From: Cohnella silvisoli
Lineage (GTDB): Bacteria; Bacillota; Bacilli; Paenibacillales; Paenibacillaceae
DNA length: 64,000 nt
Reading direction: 5' to 3'
Assembly (NCBI RefSeq): GCF_021190915.1
Contig: NZ_JAIOAP010000021.1
Location: 1-64,000 of the forward strand
The notes under the pieces are model-generated. The model was not told where the DNA came from and did not search any database. It saw nothing but the letters and a program-made list of their open reading frames with translations. This document shows, in pieces, positions 25,512-33,605 of this stretch. Both the position numbers and the translations under genes were made by a program. Numbering within the stretch: position 1 is the first letter of the stretch; every line of letters starts with the position of its first letter.

Positions 25512-25564
25512 ACGTATTTTTACTTAATTGTATCACTTCTTGGTTTGAAAATCCCTTGATAGAA

Positions 25565-25752
25565 TTTCACCTAACGTTTCCGTGTTCGCGACGTCCCAGC
25601 GGCTTAAGGCCACAAAGTGGCCGCGTGCGCGTCAGGCACTTAGCCGGTGGGATGTGTCCGCCTGACCCTACGTCCCCGAAATGCCTCGGGCGGACCGAGG
25701 GACGGCGCATGCCGGCCCGATGCGTGAACATATTGTTATCTGATGTCGGGGC
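25565..25752. repeat. GC-rich folded element of about 190 bp between small genes
   Basis: The DNA jumps from AT-rich to GC-rich and contains nested inverted repeats. One is GGCCAC-AAA-GTGGCC (25608-25622). Others pair TCCGCC with GGCGGA and GTCCC with GGGAC further in. The ends are roughly inverted: TAACGTTTCCGTGTTCGCG on the left and, on the other strand from the right, TAACAATATGTTCACG. It sits a few bases after the stop of the 93-aa gene, a position like that of an integron attC site or another cassette boundary. Confidence 0.6.
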
Positions 25753-25754
25753 CC

Positions 25755-26036
25755 TCATTGAATTGGTATATAGATTTCCATTTCACTCTCACTTGAAGTA
25801 AGAATAAAACGATCATCGTATAATTCTATAACCCAATCCGAAACTTGCTTGTGCCCTTCCCTACCGATCCACGCTACTAGTTCCATGTACGAATCACCAA
25901 TTTTGAATATTTCGCCCTTATGCGTTATCGTTGCATATTCTCGGGAAGAAATAGTCCTTTCTACGAGACGATTTAATTTCCTTTTATGTACCAAAAAACC
26001 GGGTGGATATTTCTGAAGCAGACCAAACGACGGCAT
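25755..26036 (-). CDS. Small unknown protein
   Basis: 93 aa, not recognised. The first 30 residues are basic (VHKRKLNRLVERTISSREY), followed by beta-rich sequence (GEIFKIGDSYMELVAWIGREG, DRFILTSSESEMEIYIPIQ). No signal peptide or membrane segment. The start is uncertain because only GTAGAGG lies directly against the ATG. The folded repeat element follows its stop immediately. Confidence 0.55.
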   Translation of the reverse strand: MPSFGLLQKYPPGFLVHKRKLNRLVERTISSREYATITHKGEIFKIGDSYMELVAWIGREGHKQVSDWVIELYDDRFILTSSESEMEIYIPIQ

Positions 26037-26242
26037 CCTCTACCTGAATTTCCGCCACATTTCCCATTCGACCTTCATAGGAACTTCTGACGTTATTTCA
26101 CGGATTAACTCGAGTGCTCCCGCTTTCGATTAAACTAGTCAATATCCAACAAAATAACACCGTTGCCACATTTTTACTTTAGATATAACGTTGATGTTAG
26201 GGGTTTGTCCCCCTTATCATTACCCCGGGAGGTTTTATCGAG
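26037..26242. other. Intergenic stretch before the acidic gene
   Basis: No gene seen. GGGAGG at 26228-26233 is the ribosome site of the acidic protein. AT-rich sequence at 26145-26200 may hold its promoter, but I cannot fix -35/-10 boxes. Confidence 0.4.
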
Positions 26243-26530
26243 ATGGACTTGGAAGCTGAAGAAGTAGTAGCGGTTGAAAGTTTGGAAGCGGATGCAGAAG
26301 CTGAAGTCGTAGCCGAAGAAGTGGAAGTAATCGAGGCAAGCTCGGATGAGGAAGAAGCCGCTGAGGAAGCTTTCGAAGAAGCTTCTGCCGAGGCAGAAGA
26401 AGTAGAAGTCGCCGAAGCGGAAGAAGCGGAAGTTACGGCTGAAGCTGAAGCAGATGAGCCTGCGGAAGCCGAAGTTGCTGCGCACGAAACCGAATCCTCC
26501 GACTCGGAGTCGGAGTCGGTCGTTGACTAA
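26243..26530 (+). CDS. Extremely acidic Ala/Glu-rich small protein
   Basis: 95 aa made almost only of Glu, Ala, Val, Asp and Ser (such as EAEEVEVAEAEEAEVTAEAE), with no Lys or Arg at all. It would be strongly negative and either helical or disordered. GGGAGG precedes the ATG and a strong terminator follows, so it looks like a real one-gene unit. It lies convergent to the last gene of the injection-system operon. No function recognised. Highly acidic proteins can be chaperones or bind basic partners; the long basic disordered protein at 39664-43440 is one possible partner, but that is speculation. Confidence 0.6.
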   Translation: MDLEAEEVVAVESLEADAEAEVVAEEVEVIEASSDEEEAAEEAFEEASAEAEEVEVAEAEEAEVTAEAEADEPAEAEVAAHETESSDSESESVVD

Positions 26531-26555
26531 TTATTAATCCTTAACCGATTTATCA

Positions 26556-26603
26556 AAGGGGCTTTCCCGCAAGGTCTGAACAGACCGAATGGGAGAGCCC
26601 CTT
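26556..26603. terminator. Bidirectional terminator, end of injection-system operon
   Basis: Arms at 26556-26568 and 26591-26603 (AAGGGGCTTTCCC with GGGAGAGCCCCTT) enclose a small GGTCTG/CAGACC hairpin. It ends the acidic gene on the plus strand and probably also the TPR gene, last of the operon, on the minus strand. Confidence 0.65.
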
Positions 26604-26644
26604 GCCTTTGCATTCTATGGCCGCCTACTCTAACCACAACTCTA

Positions 26645-27316
26645 CTAGCCGCGGCTGCGGAAAAAACTGCGAAGTGCCCATTTACGCTCATGCCGTTTCA
26701 TATAACGCGGCAATGAACGGAAAAGCTGGCGGCATTCACGGTACGCTTTAGCCGCTTCTTCCGGATTGCCTAAACTCGTATACACGGACCCTAGCCGGTA
26801 ATAAGCTTCGCAAGAGGAGGAATTAACCTCTTTGAACTCCTGCAAGTACGCAATCGCTTTTACCGGGTCTCGCTTGGAGAACGATTCCGCAAGACGCAAA
26901 TACGGTTGCCCATACTTTACTCTTGGACTTATGGCCAGCGCCCGCTTCATTTCCCGTTCCCCATCCTCCAAATTCCCAAGACCCAGATCGCAAATCCCGA
27001 TATCGCTCCAATACTCTGCCGAGTGATCCATTTGCGTCTCAATGCCAAGCAGGATTTCACGGGCTTGACCGAATTTCTTGCTTTCGATCAGCAGACGGGC
27101 AAGCTCGGATTTGGCGGATACGTCATGAGGACTTAAGTGGAGTTGCCTTCTCCATTTGGCAATTAAATTGCGACGTCGGAATGGACGGACAATGCTAGGA
27201 GACAATCCGATAAATCTGCGTTCCAGGACGTAGAAAATAACCAGAAGAACCAAAATCGCCGCAAATGGGCTTCCTAGCAGCCATGTTAATCCGACGAACA
27301 ACAAAATTTTACTCAT
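26645..27316 (-). CDS. Membrane-anchored TPR protein
   Basis: 223 aa. Residues 5-32 form one or two membrane helices (LFVGLTWLLGSPFAAILVLLV). Residues about 65-200 are tetratricopeptide repeats (AREILLGIETQMDH, YWSDIGICDLGLGNLEDGE, AYYRLGSVYTSLGNPEEAAKAYREC). The C terminus is very basic. TPRs bind other proteins. Being the last gene of the injection-system operon on the same strand, it could tether or help assemble particles at the membrane. The gap of 96 bases from the previous gene leaves room for a separate role. Confidence 0.72.
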   Translation of the reverse strand: MSKILLFVGLTWLLGSPFAAILVLLVIFYVLERRFIGLSPSIVRPFRRRNLIAKWRRQLHLSPHDVSAKSELARLLIESKKFGQAREILLGIETQMDHSAEYWSDIGICDLGLGNLEDGEREMKRALAISPRVKYGQPYLRLAESFSKRDPVKAIAYLQEFKEVNSSSCEAYYRLGSVYTSLGNPEEAAKAYRECRQLFRSLPRYMKRHERKWALRSFFRSRG

Positions 27317-27412
27317 CCGACACCAAGCCCTCCATTTCCCTCTTTTTTCCGATGGTCACGATAGGTATGATGCCCTTTATTGCACTCAAAAGCCAGCTGC
27401 CGGCATCACTCG

Positions 27413-29071
27413 TTAGTTTTTCTCGCTGCCCGCAGCAGCTTCAGCAATCGCCGTTTGCGCACCCGAAATCTGCACATTGGCGCCATCGGGCAGCTTCTTG
27501 AATGCCCACCAGCGAACGCGGAGCGAGGTCGCTTCCGTAGCTCCACCTAGCTTCATCCCGATACGGAAACTTCCTTTATCCGGATAAATCAACGTCCCGA
27601 AAGTAATATTCGGCAGCTCCGCTTCATATTCCGTATCTTTAAACACGTCGGAAGCACCGTAATACACTTTGGAACCTCCTGAGCCGACAGGCGCGTTCGG
27701 ATCCGGAATTTCTTCAAGTCCGACGACGACCGTTATTTGGCCATTGCCTAGGCCGTGCGTTATCTCATCGGTAACGAAATTCCGTTTCCCTCTCGAGAAA
27801 AAGCGCATACCCGATTTTTCCTGCGTATCCAAAGGCACGTCGACCGTTCCCGTCGCCATCTCATCGTTGATCGTTTGCGGTTTGGGAATACCCAGCTTGA
27901 AATCGAACGCGTTCCGTTCAGGATGATAGACGACATCCAATTCCGGTTTGCTTCCGTATTCCAGGTCATAAGCTTGCGACTCCGCATAGAACCGGTTCAG
28001 AGACGATGACCGTCCGCTTTGGGATATCCGGTGCATAAGCGAGGCATTAGGAATATATTCGCCAAAAGGTACCCGCTCTACCTGCTCGATCATATAAGTC
28101 GGTCCTAACTGAAGGAGACCTATTTTCGCCAGGCATACGTTCTGGTCCGCGAAACCTTCCGCCGCTTGATCTAGCGAGCGTTCATACCAATCCTTCAGAA
28201 TCCGATCGGCTACAGGCTGAGCTATGATTTCTACGGAATGAGATACCGAATGATCAAGGGGAATCCGGTTATCCCCGATGAATAATTCCACTGCGCCGGC
28301 GTTCAAAGTCAGCTTGCCGATCGTACCTGGGCGGTCTTGTACTTTCACGCTGTAGGACAGACGGTATTCCGTCTCTTGTTTGTCTCCCGGCTCCAGAAAC
28401 CGAACGTTATTTCCCTCTTTGTCCAATGAATCGAAGCCATCTGCAGCATACGCAAAAGAAAGCGAAACGCGAGGCGTCTGCAAAGTCTTCTCCACGACCA
28501 ACGTCGCATCGATGACATCGCCGGGATTCGCGTATTTGGGCATTCTCTGAGTTACGCGAACGTCGGAATCCTGATAAATCGTAATGACATCCTCCAGCAA
28601 CCCGGCATGCTCGAAGGACAGCGGAGAAGGCGCTTCTTCCTTAACGTACAGCCGATAGCTTTCCAGAAACCGGTTGTACTCGCTCATCTCTTCTCCGCGG
28701 ACCGAAGAATTGCCGACCGAATGTACAGGTTCCCGACCCTTCTCATCGTAAGCCGCATACAAGTAGACGTTTTTCTTGTACTCATTGTTCGTAAAACCGT
28801 CTATCATAGATAGCTTAAGCGTGACCGGAGAGGATATGACGATTTCCCGGCCAAGGTAGTCGATGGCGACTCCCATTTCCACCGTTATCGTTTTGTCGTC
28901 CACGGCCACTACCTGCATGCCGGCGACGACGCCGCTTCCGAAGAGCAGCCGGTTGAGCAGCCTGCGCTTGTCGTTGAAATACTTTTGCTCCGATTCAAAG
29001 TCCCGCACCGTCAGCAGTTTGCCGTAAAAATACCTGTTTCTCTCAAATGGAAACATCCTCGCCTTTTTCAC
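27413..29071 (-). CDS. Injection-system-associated protein with FYGKLLTVRDF motif
   Basis: 552 aa from a GTG with AAGGAGGG seven bases upstream. The N terminus FERNRYFYGKLLTVRDFESE, followed by QKYFNDKRRLLNRLLFGSG, is a motif I recall from conserved proteins in eCIS gene clusters. A small beta domain follows (TITVEMGVAIDYLGREIVI), and the remainder is beta-rich with a heavily acidic surface. No enzyme motif. It lies directly behind the gpI-like baseplate gene, where fibre or baseplate-attached proteins are usually encoded. Structural role inferred from position. Confidence 0.6.
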   Translation of the reverse strand: MKKARMFPFERNRYFYGKLLTVRDFESEQKYFNDKRRLLNRLLFGSGVVAGMQVVAVDDKTITVEMGVAIDYLGREIVISSPVTLKLSMIDGFTNNEYKKNVYLYAAYDEKGREPVHSVGNSSVRGEEMSEYNRFLESYRLYVKEEAPSPLSFEHAGLLEDVITIYQDSDVRVTQRMPKYANPGDVIDATLVVEKTLQTPRVSLSFAYAADGFDSLDKEGNNVRFLEPGDKQETEYRLSYSVKVQDRPGTIGKLTLNAGAVELFIGDNRIPLDHSVSHSVEIIAQPVADRILKDWYERSLDQAAEGFADQNVCLAKIGLLQLGPTYMIEQVERVPFGEYIPNASLMHRISQSGRSSSLNRFYAESQAYDLEYGSKPELDVVYHPERNAFDFKLGIPKPQTINDEMATGTVDVPLDTQEKSGMRFFSRGKRNFVTDEITHGLGNGQITVVVGLEEIPDPNAPVGSGGSKVYYGASDVFKDTEYEAELPNITFGTLIYPDKGSFRIGMKLGGATEATSLRVRWWAFKKLPDGANVQISGAQTAIAEAAAGSEKN

Positions 29072-29090
29072 CGGAAACCCTCCTTATTTA

Positions 29091-29187
29091 GTGCGATCAA
29101 ACGAGCAGCGGTCTGGCGTCTGCGGTTTGTCGTCACCTAAGTGCGATCAAACGAGCAGCGACCTGGCGTCTGCGGTTTGTCGTCACC
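29091..29187. repeat. Two copies of a 50-bp direct repeat inside the operon
   Basis: The unit begins GTGCGATCAAACGAGCAGCG at 29091 and 29141, a period of exactly 50 bp, with three changed bases. It fills the gap between the gpI-like stop and the ribosome site of the next gene. Confidence 0.8.
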
Positions 29188-29188
29188 C

Positions 29189-31300
29189 TCATTCCAACTC
29201 GGAATCCATCTCCAACCGCGTATGCGCGTCCATTCTTCCATCCATGTCCAGATCCACAATCAATGTGTCGTTAGGCATGTTCCTGTCCGTATGCAGCGTG
29301 AACAAGGACGGTTCGGCAAGCACGGTATTGATGCCAAGATAAGTATGTAAATCGAGGTACATCCAAGGTTGAAGCCACACAAGCCTTACTTCCGTGAAAG
29401 CCGGTTTGTGTTCCTCGACGAGTCCCCGAAGCAGCACGCGTTCCTTGTCCGTCGGCGCCTGACTTTGATCTAGCAAGACGGTAAACGTATGCGGATTGTC
29501 GCTATAAAGCCGATCGGTCAGCCACCGCAATTCCGCATGGTCTCTCATAGCCTTGAATTGAAACGACTCAACGATGATAGGAGGTAACCCGGTAAACGTT
29601 TCTACGAGTTTCTCGATACCGCGCCTTGTCCCCCTGTACCGGTAAAGCTCGGGAGCCGCTCGTATGAGCCGCCTTACCCACTCGTCGCGCCAATGCTCAT
29701 CGCTATCGAGTCCGAGCCAGGATCCAAGCCATCGAAGCTGCCTGCCCTCCGCTCGCTCCGAGTCGAACTGCTTCGCCATGCCGTCGATCTGCTCTTCAAC
29801 GCTATCGAATAACGTACCGAAGAGAGACAGGAATCTCGCCAGGAAATCTCGGCTGCTTTCTTCCTCTTGGTAGACGGCGGGCAAGTAGGACAGCAAAGTC
29901 TCTCTCGGAAAATACACCCTAAGGCGGCGAAGCTGCGGCGTATGCCTCTCGCTTCCGATCCACTCGACCTTCAGCCATAAGTATCTTCCCTGTGCTCCGA
30001 AAAACAAAGCATCCTGAGGATTTACGATCGGCTGTGACCAATAAGGCGCCAAACCGGCCAGCTTTTCCCTGAACGAATGGTCCTGCTCCGCTACCCAATC
30101 GTTCACCTTCCAGACCGTCCCTTGAAGGGGAAGCCATTCCGAATCGGAGCTGAAATAGGAAATCCGAATTTGCGTGCCGTCGGGAATGTCCGCATCGAGC
30201 GTGAACTTATGCCATACCGTCTCTGCCTCAGCGCTGTCGAACGCTTTAGATAACCATACGCCTTCGGGAGCCGCGCTTCCTTCCCATCCCATCGTCTGCG
30301 GCTGCAGCTCCAACACCGTGACCGTTCGGGCTTCCCCGTTCCAAATGTACATTCGGTCCCGTCCGTCGATAAGCAGGTCGCTAACTTTGCCTCTGAAGCC
30401 CGCAACCCGATCCAGAAGCTCGCCGTTCTCGCCGAAATGGACGATGAAGCGGTCATCTTCGCCCTCTTCCCCAATCACTCGGGAGTCCCCGATGTAGATT
30501 TGCTTGCGGGAATCGACTCCCAATCCGGCAAAATAAAGCGGCGGCATCAGAAAACGATCGAGCTTGCGAGGTGAGCCGGAAATAATGTACAGCGCGCATG
30601 TCAGAGTCTCCAGCACGTACAAATCGCCTTGCGGCGATACGGATAAAAACTGAGTTCCCCGCCACCGTTCCATCTCTTCCGGAAGCTTGGCCGTTAGCCG
30701 TTCCTCGGTGTATATATCTACCAATGTTCCGGCGATTGTCAACCGAATTAGCGCTAGCTGTCTGAAACCTAATCCATCGACAGCCGTTTCCTCGTCCGGC
30801 GTCTGACGGGTAGTCAGAATATACAACCCGGTTGCATCGGATGCGATGGCGAGCGGATAAAAGGGCGTTTCGTCCAAAAAATGGCCCGACCGCCGGAAAC
30901 GCAATTGACCGTTCGCCATGTCGTAGGCGGATATGGAAGGCTCTCCGGCAGCGTCCGCGACAAACAAAATGTCTCCGGAAATGGCAAGCATGGCAGACGC
31001 CGTGAACAGGTTATGTCCCGGTACGAACAATCGCTCGTGATGCCTGCTGCCTCTGTCATAAGTCCATAGATCCCCGTCCTCGTTCAACAACACCAAATGT
31101 CCTTGAGGGGTGATGGCAAAGGCGGTAACCTCTCCGACGCCTTCCAGATGTTCCAAATTGATCGTCTCTAGAACTCCGTATTTCTCTCCCCGCCGGATGG
31201 TGACGCCGTCCTCCGTTTCCAGGTTACGGCTTATTCCCCGACGAGCCCAGTGCTCCGGTTGATTTAACGAATAATAGGTTGCTCCGCCTTCCACTTTCAT
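29189..31300 (-). CDS. Propeller-gpI fusion: baseplate tail protein I
   Basis: 703 aa. Residues about 1-330 are repeated beta blades of NHL/propeller type (YGVLETINLEHLEGVGEVTAF, GLGVDSRKQIYIGDSRVIGE). Then comes a beta linker. The last 230 residues form the phage P2 gpI-type tail domain (LLSYLPAVYQEEE, FLSLFGTLFDSVEEQIDGMA, LYRYRGTRRGIEKLVETFTG). GpI joins the baseplate wedge; the propeller may be a host- or surface-facing addition. A GGAGGG directly abuts the annotated ATG, so translation may really begin at the GTG two codons later. The gene before it encodes a gpJ-like protein, matching phage and eCIS order. Confidence 0.82.
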   Translation of the reverse strand: MKVEGGATYYSLNQPEHWARRGISRNLETEDGVTIRRGEKYGVLETINLEHLEGVGEVTAFAITPQGHLVLLNEDGDLWTYDRGSRHHERLFVPGHNLFTASAMLAISGDILFVADAAGEPSISAYDMANGQLRFRRSGHFLDETPFYPLAIASDATGLYILTTRQTPDEETAVDGLGFRQLALIRLTIAGTLVDIYTEERLTAKLPEEMERWRGTQFLSVSPQGDLYVLETLTCALYIISGSPRKLDRFLMPPLYFAGLGVDSRKQIYIGDSRVIGEEGEDDRFIVHFGENGELLDRVAGFRGKVSDLLIDGRDRMYIWNGEARTVTVLELQPQTMGWEGSAAPEGVWLSKAFDSAEAETVWHKFTLDADIPDGTQIRISYFSSDSEWLPLQGTVWKVNDWVAEQDHSFREKLAGLAPYWSQPIVNPQDALFFGAQGRYLWLKVEWIGSERHTPQLRRLRVYFPRETLLSYLPAVYQEEESSRDFLARFLSLFGTLFDSVEEQIDGMAKQFDSERAEGRQLRWLGSWLGLDSDEHWRDEWVRRLIRAAPELYRYRGTRRGIEKLVETFTGLPPIIVESFQFKAMRDHAELRWLTDRLYSDNPHTFTVLLDQSQAPTDKERVLLRGLVEEHKPAFTEVRLVWLQPWMYLDLHTYLGINTVLAEPSLFTLHTDRNMPNDTLIVDLDMDGRMDAHTRLEMDSELE

Positions 31301-31324
31301 CCCTCCTCTCTGCTTCTTAATCCG

Positions 31325-33568
31325 CTAGAGTTGCGTTCGGCTAATCAGTTCTATGCGATGATCCCCGGAGAAAATAATTCCGCTATCCGGAAGCAAAATA
31401 TCCCCGCCGGCGCTTTTCCTTATTGATTTCCCCTCTGCGTCTAACCATAAATCCTGCACGTAGGCAATCCCTTTAATCCGGCTAATGGCGCTGTAGATAT
31501 CGCCTTTATGCACCGTGCGCCCGAAAGGCCAGCCTTGAATGCCATCCGGTTTGTCCAATGGGGAAATCAAGCGATTGAGCGCCGCAACGATCCGATGCCC
31601 TTCTTCCATAAAATGCGGCTCCACGACCACTACCGCATGTACGGTCACTTGCACGTATTCCGGCGCGATGACATGGACTTCCGTCGTAACCAGCCTTCTG
31701 TCGTCGAGATGCTTCGCAACCGTTGCCAGAAAACCAGGGCTTGGCATTGGAGTGTCGTTTAGCCCCTTCGGAACGACCACAACGGTAACCGCGCCCGGCG
31801 CGGATTTTCCTCTTCCCGGCGCATAATGGGGAATCACATGCACCCTTGCCACTTTCAAACCCGGAGTACTCTTGGCGATTCTCACGTAATCATCGTTCGT
31901 CACCGCGCAATAAGGGGTTTGCCATTCCTTCTGCGCCCGCTCCAAGCAATCCTCAAGCGATTCTCCTTCCGCCCCGCCAACGCCATAACCGGCGTTGTCC
32001 GCGGTCAGTTGAAGCTCATCCAGTTCCGGCTGAATCCAAGAATTGAGCAAATGGGGTTTAATATTGCCTCGTTCTCCGCCGCCTAATACGCAGGACATGA
32101 CGCATAAATTCAAATCTTCATGGGAAGCCGGAATTGCTCCGTTCTCATCGTTGCCGAACTTTAATTCACCCGTAGACGGATTGTACACATAATGACGATC
32201 AAGCGGTCCTGAACGGTCAAAATCCCGGACTGGCTCCCAGTCTTCCCATAATAACCTGCCGCCGTCTCCCTCAGGCACTCCTACTTGAAGCAGCAGTCCG
32301 TTGCTCCATTTGCATGGCAAATCATAAAGCTGGAATTTCTGATAAGGCAGCCCGTTGCTGCGGCCAATATAACAAAGGGAGGTGAATTCCTCGGAATAAT
32401 GAATTCGGCGTATGTTCCCCTTGCCTTGCGGAGGAATCGTGCCTAGCACTCCGTCTCCGAATCGGACGGTTACCGGGCCGTTGCTGCCGGAATGTCGTTC
32501 AACCGTATAACAAGTGCTCTGAGCGTCGGCATTCCCGGCATCGAAATTCGGGATCTCGCGCCATTCCCGCCAACGTCCATCCGACTCCCGGACTTGAACT
32601 CGCAATTTCCCGTAACGCGCAAGGAAGCTATCGTCTTCAATGGAGAACCCGGGCATTCCGTTGCTATCGAACAATGCCTGCTCGCTCTTCGTGTCTTGCT
32701 GCCTTGCCCTCACCGTATTCAGCAGCAGCCGATCAATCCGCGGCGGCAGCTCATAGCCGGATTCCTCAAGCGTGCAGCTTATCCAGTAACGCGGACGGTC
32801 TCCGGCGGGATGGACGATGACAGGCCGCAGCGGTGCCGTTATTTCGAATGTAATCCTACCGCTATAGGTCAAATGCAGCGTATCGTCCTCAAGAAGCCGC
32901 AGCGGCAGCCACGAAACGCCATGCTTTTCCTCCCAGCCGTATGCTTTCCAAGCGACTCTAGCGGAAGGAATAACACCTTCCGGTTTGCCGCCGGCAATGT
33001 CCGCCGTTCTGTTCGAATCTTCCGCCAAACGAATATGTAACGAGATGATTTCGCCAACGACCGGCTCGCGATCGAACGCGATATATAATCGGCTGTCGGC
33101 AGCCGCTTCTCTTCCAAAAGCATAGAAAGCAACATTTCCTCCCGTATTGGAAGCGGACCGATCGCTGGCTTCCCGTTCCGTACGAGTAACGATCCGGTCG
33201 ATGGCAAGCGGCAGAAGCCGAACCCGATCCAATGTTTCAAAGAGTTGATCCTCCGCCAGCAGCTTCGTTCCGCGCGGCAGCACGACCGACTCCCGGACGT
33301 TGCCGAACGAAACCTCTGCTTCTGCGGAAGAAGCTTCCCTCGGAGATACGCCAAGCAGATCAAGAAATTTGCGCAAATTACGTTCCGGAACCCGGCTTAA
33401 GTAAAACTGCTGCATCTCGCTCAGCCAGGAAAACAACTCCAGGAACGTCACGCCGGGATCATGCGTGTTCTCATCCGTCCATTCCGGCAACCGCTGAGGT
33501 ATGCTGCGGCGCGCTTCCTGCAATATGCTTTCGAAAGTACGATCGTCGAGCGGCAGACGCGGTAGCAT
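31325..33568 (-). CDS. gpJ-like baseplate assembly protein 2
   Basis: 747 aa from the ATG at 33568, which has GGAGGG nine bases before it; a TTG three codons earlier is too close to that site. The N terminus LPRLPLDDRTFESILQEARR and the block DPGVTFLELFSWLSEMQQFY are the signature of baseplate J-type proteins of contractile tails. The C-terminal half contains the J core (YGVGGAEGESLEDCLERAQ, TPYCAVTNDDYVRIAKSTPG, PGAVTVVVVPKG). It would form part of the wedge that triggers sheath contraction. It follows a second, longer J-like protein; eCIS clusters often carry a large Afp11-type J protein, and here there are two. Confidence 0.85.
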   Translation of the reverse strand: MLPRLPLDDRTFESILQEARRSIPQRLPEWTDENTHDPGVTFLELFSWLSEMQQFYLSRVPERNLRKFLDLLGVSPREASSAEAEVSFGNVRESVVLPRGTKLLAEDQLFETLDRVRLLPLAIDRIVTRTEREASDRSASNTGGNVAFYAFGREAAADSRLYIAFDREPVVGEIISLHIRLAEDSNRTADIAGGKPEGVIPSARVAWKAYGWEEKHGVSWLPLRLLEDDTLHLTYSGRITFEITAPLRPVIVHPAGDRPRYWISCTLEESGYELPPRIDRLLLNTVRARQQDTKSEQALFDSNGMPGFSIEDDSFLARYGKLRVQVRESDGRWREWREIPNFDAGNADAQSTCYTVERHSGSNGPVTVRFGDGVLGTIPPQGKGNIRRIHYSEEFTSLCYIGRSNGLPYQKFQLYDLPCKWSNGLLLQVGVPEGDGGRLLWEDWEPVRDFDRSGPLDRHYVYNPSTGELKFGNDENGAIPASHEDLNLCVMSCVLGGGERGNIKPHLLNSWIQPELDELQLTADNAGYGVGGAEGESLEDCLERAQKEWQTPYCAVTNDDYVRIAKSTPGLKVARVHVIPHYAPGRGKSAPGAVTVVVVPKGLNDTPMPSPGFLATVAKHLDDRRLVTTEVHVIAPEYVQVTVHAVVVVEPHFMEEGHRIVAALNRLISPLDKPDGIQGWPFGRTVHKGDIYSAISRIKGIAYVQDLWLDAEGKSIRKSAGGDILLPDSGIIFSGDHRIELISRTQL

Positions 33569-33605
33569 AAGGATCAACCCTCCTTTCGTAAAAATAAAAT
33601 TTTAT

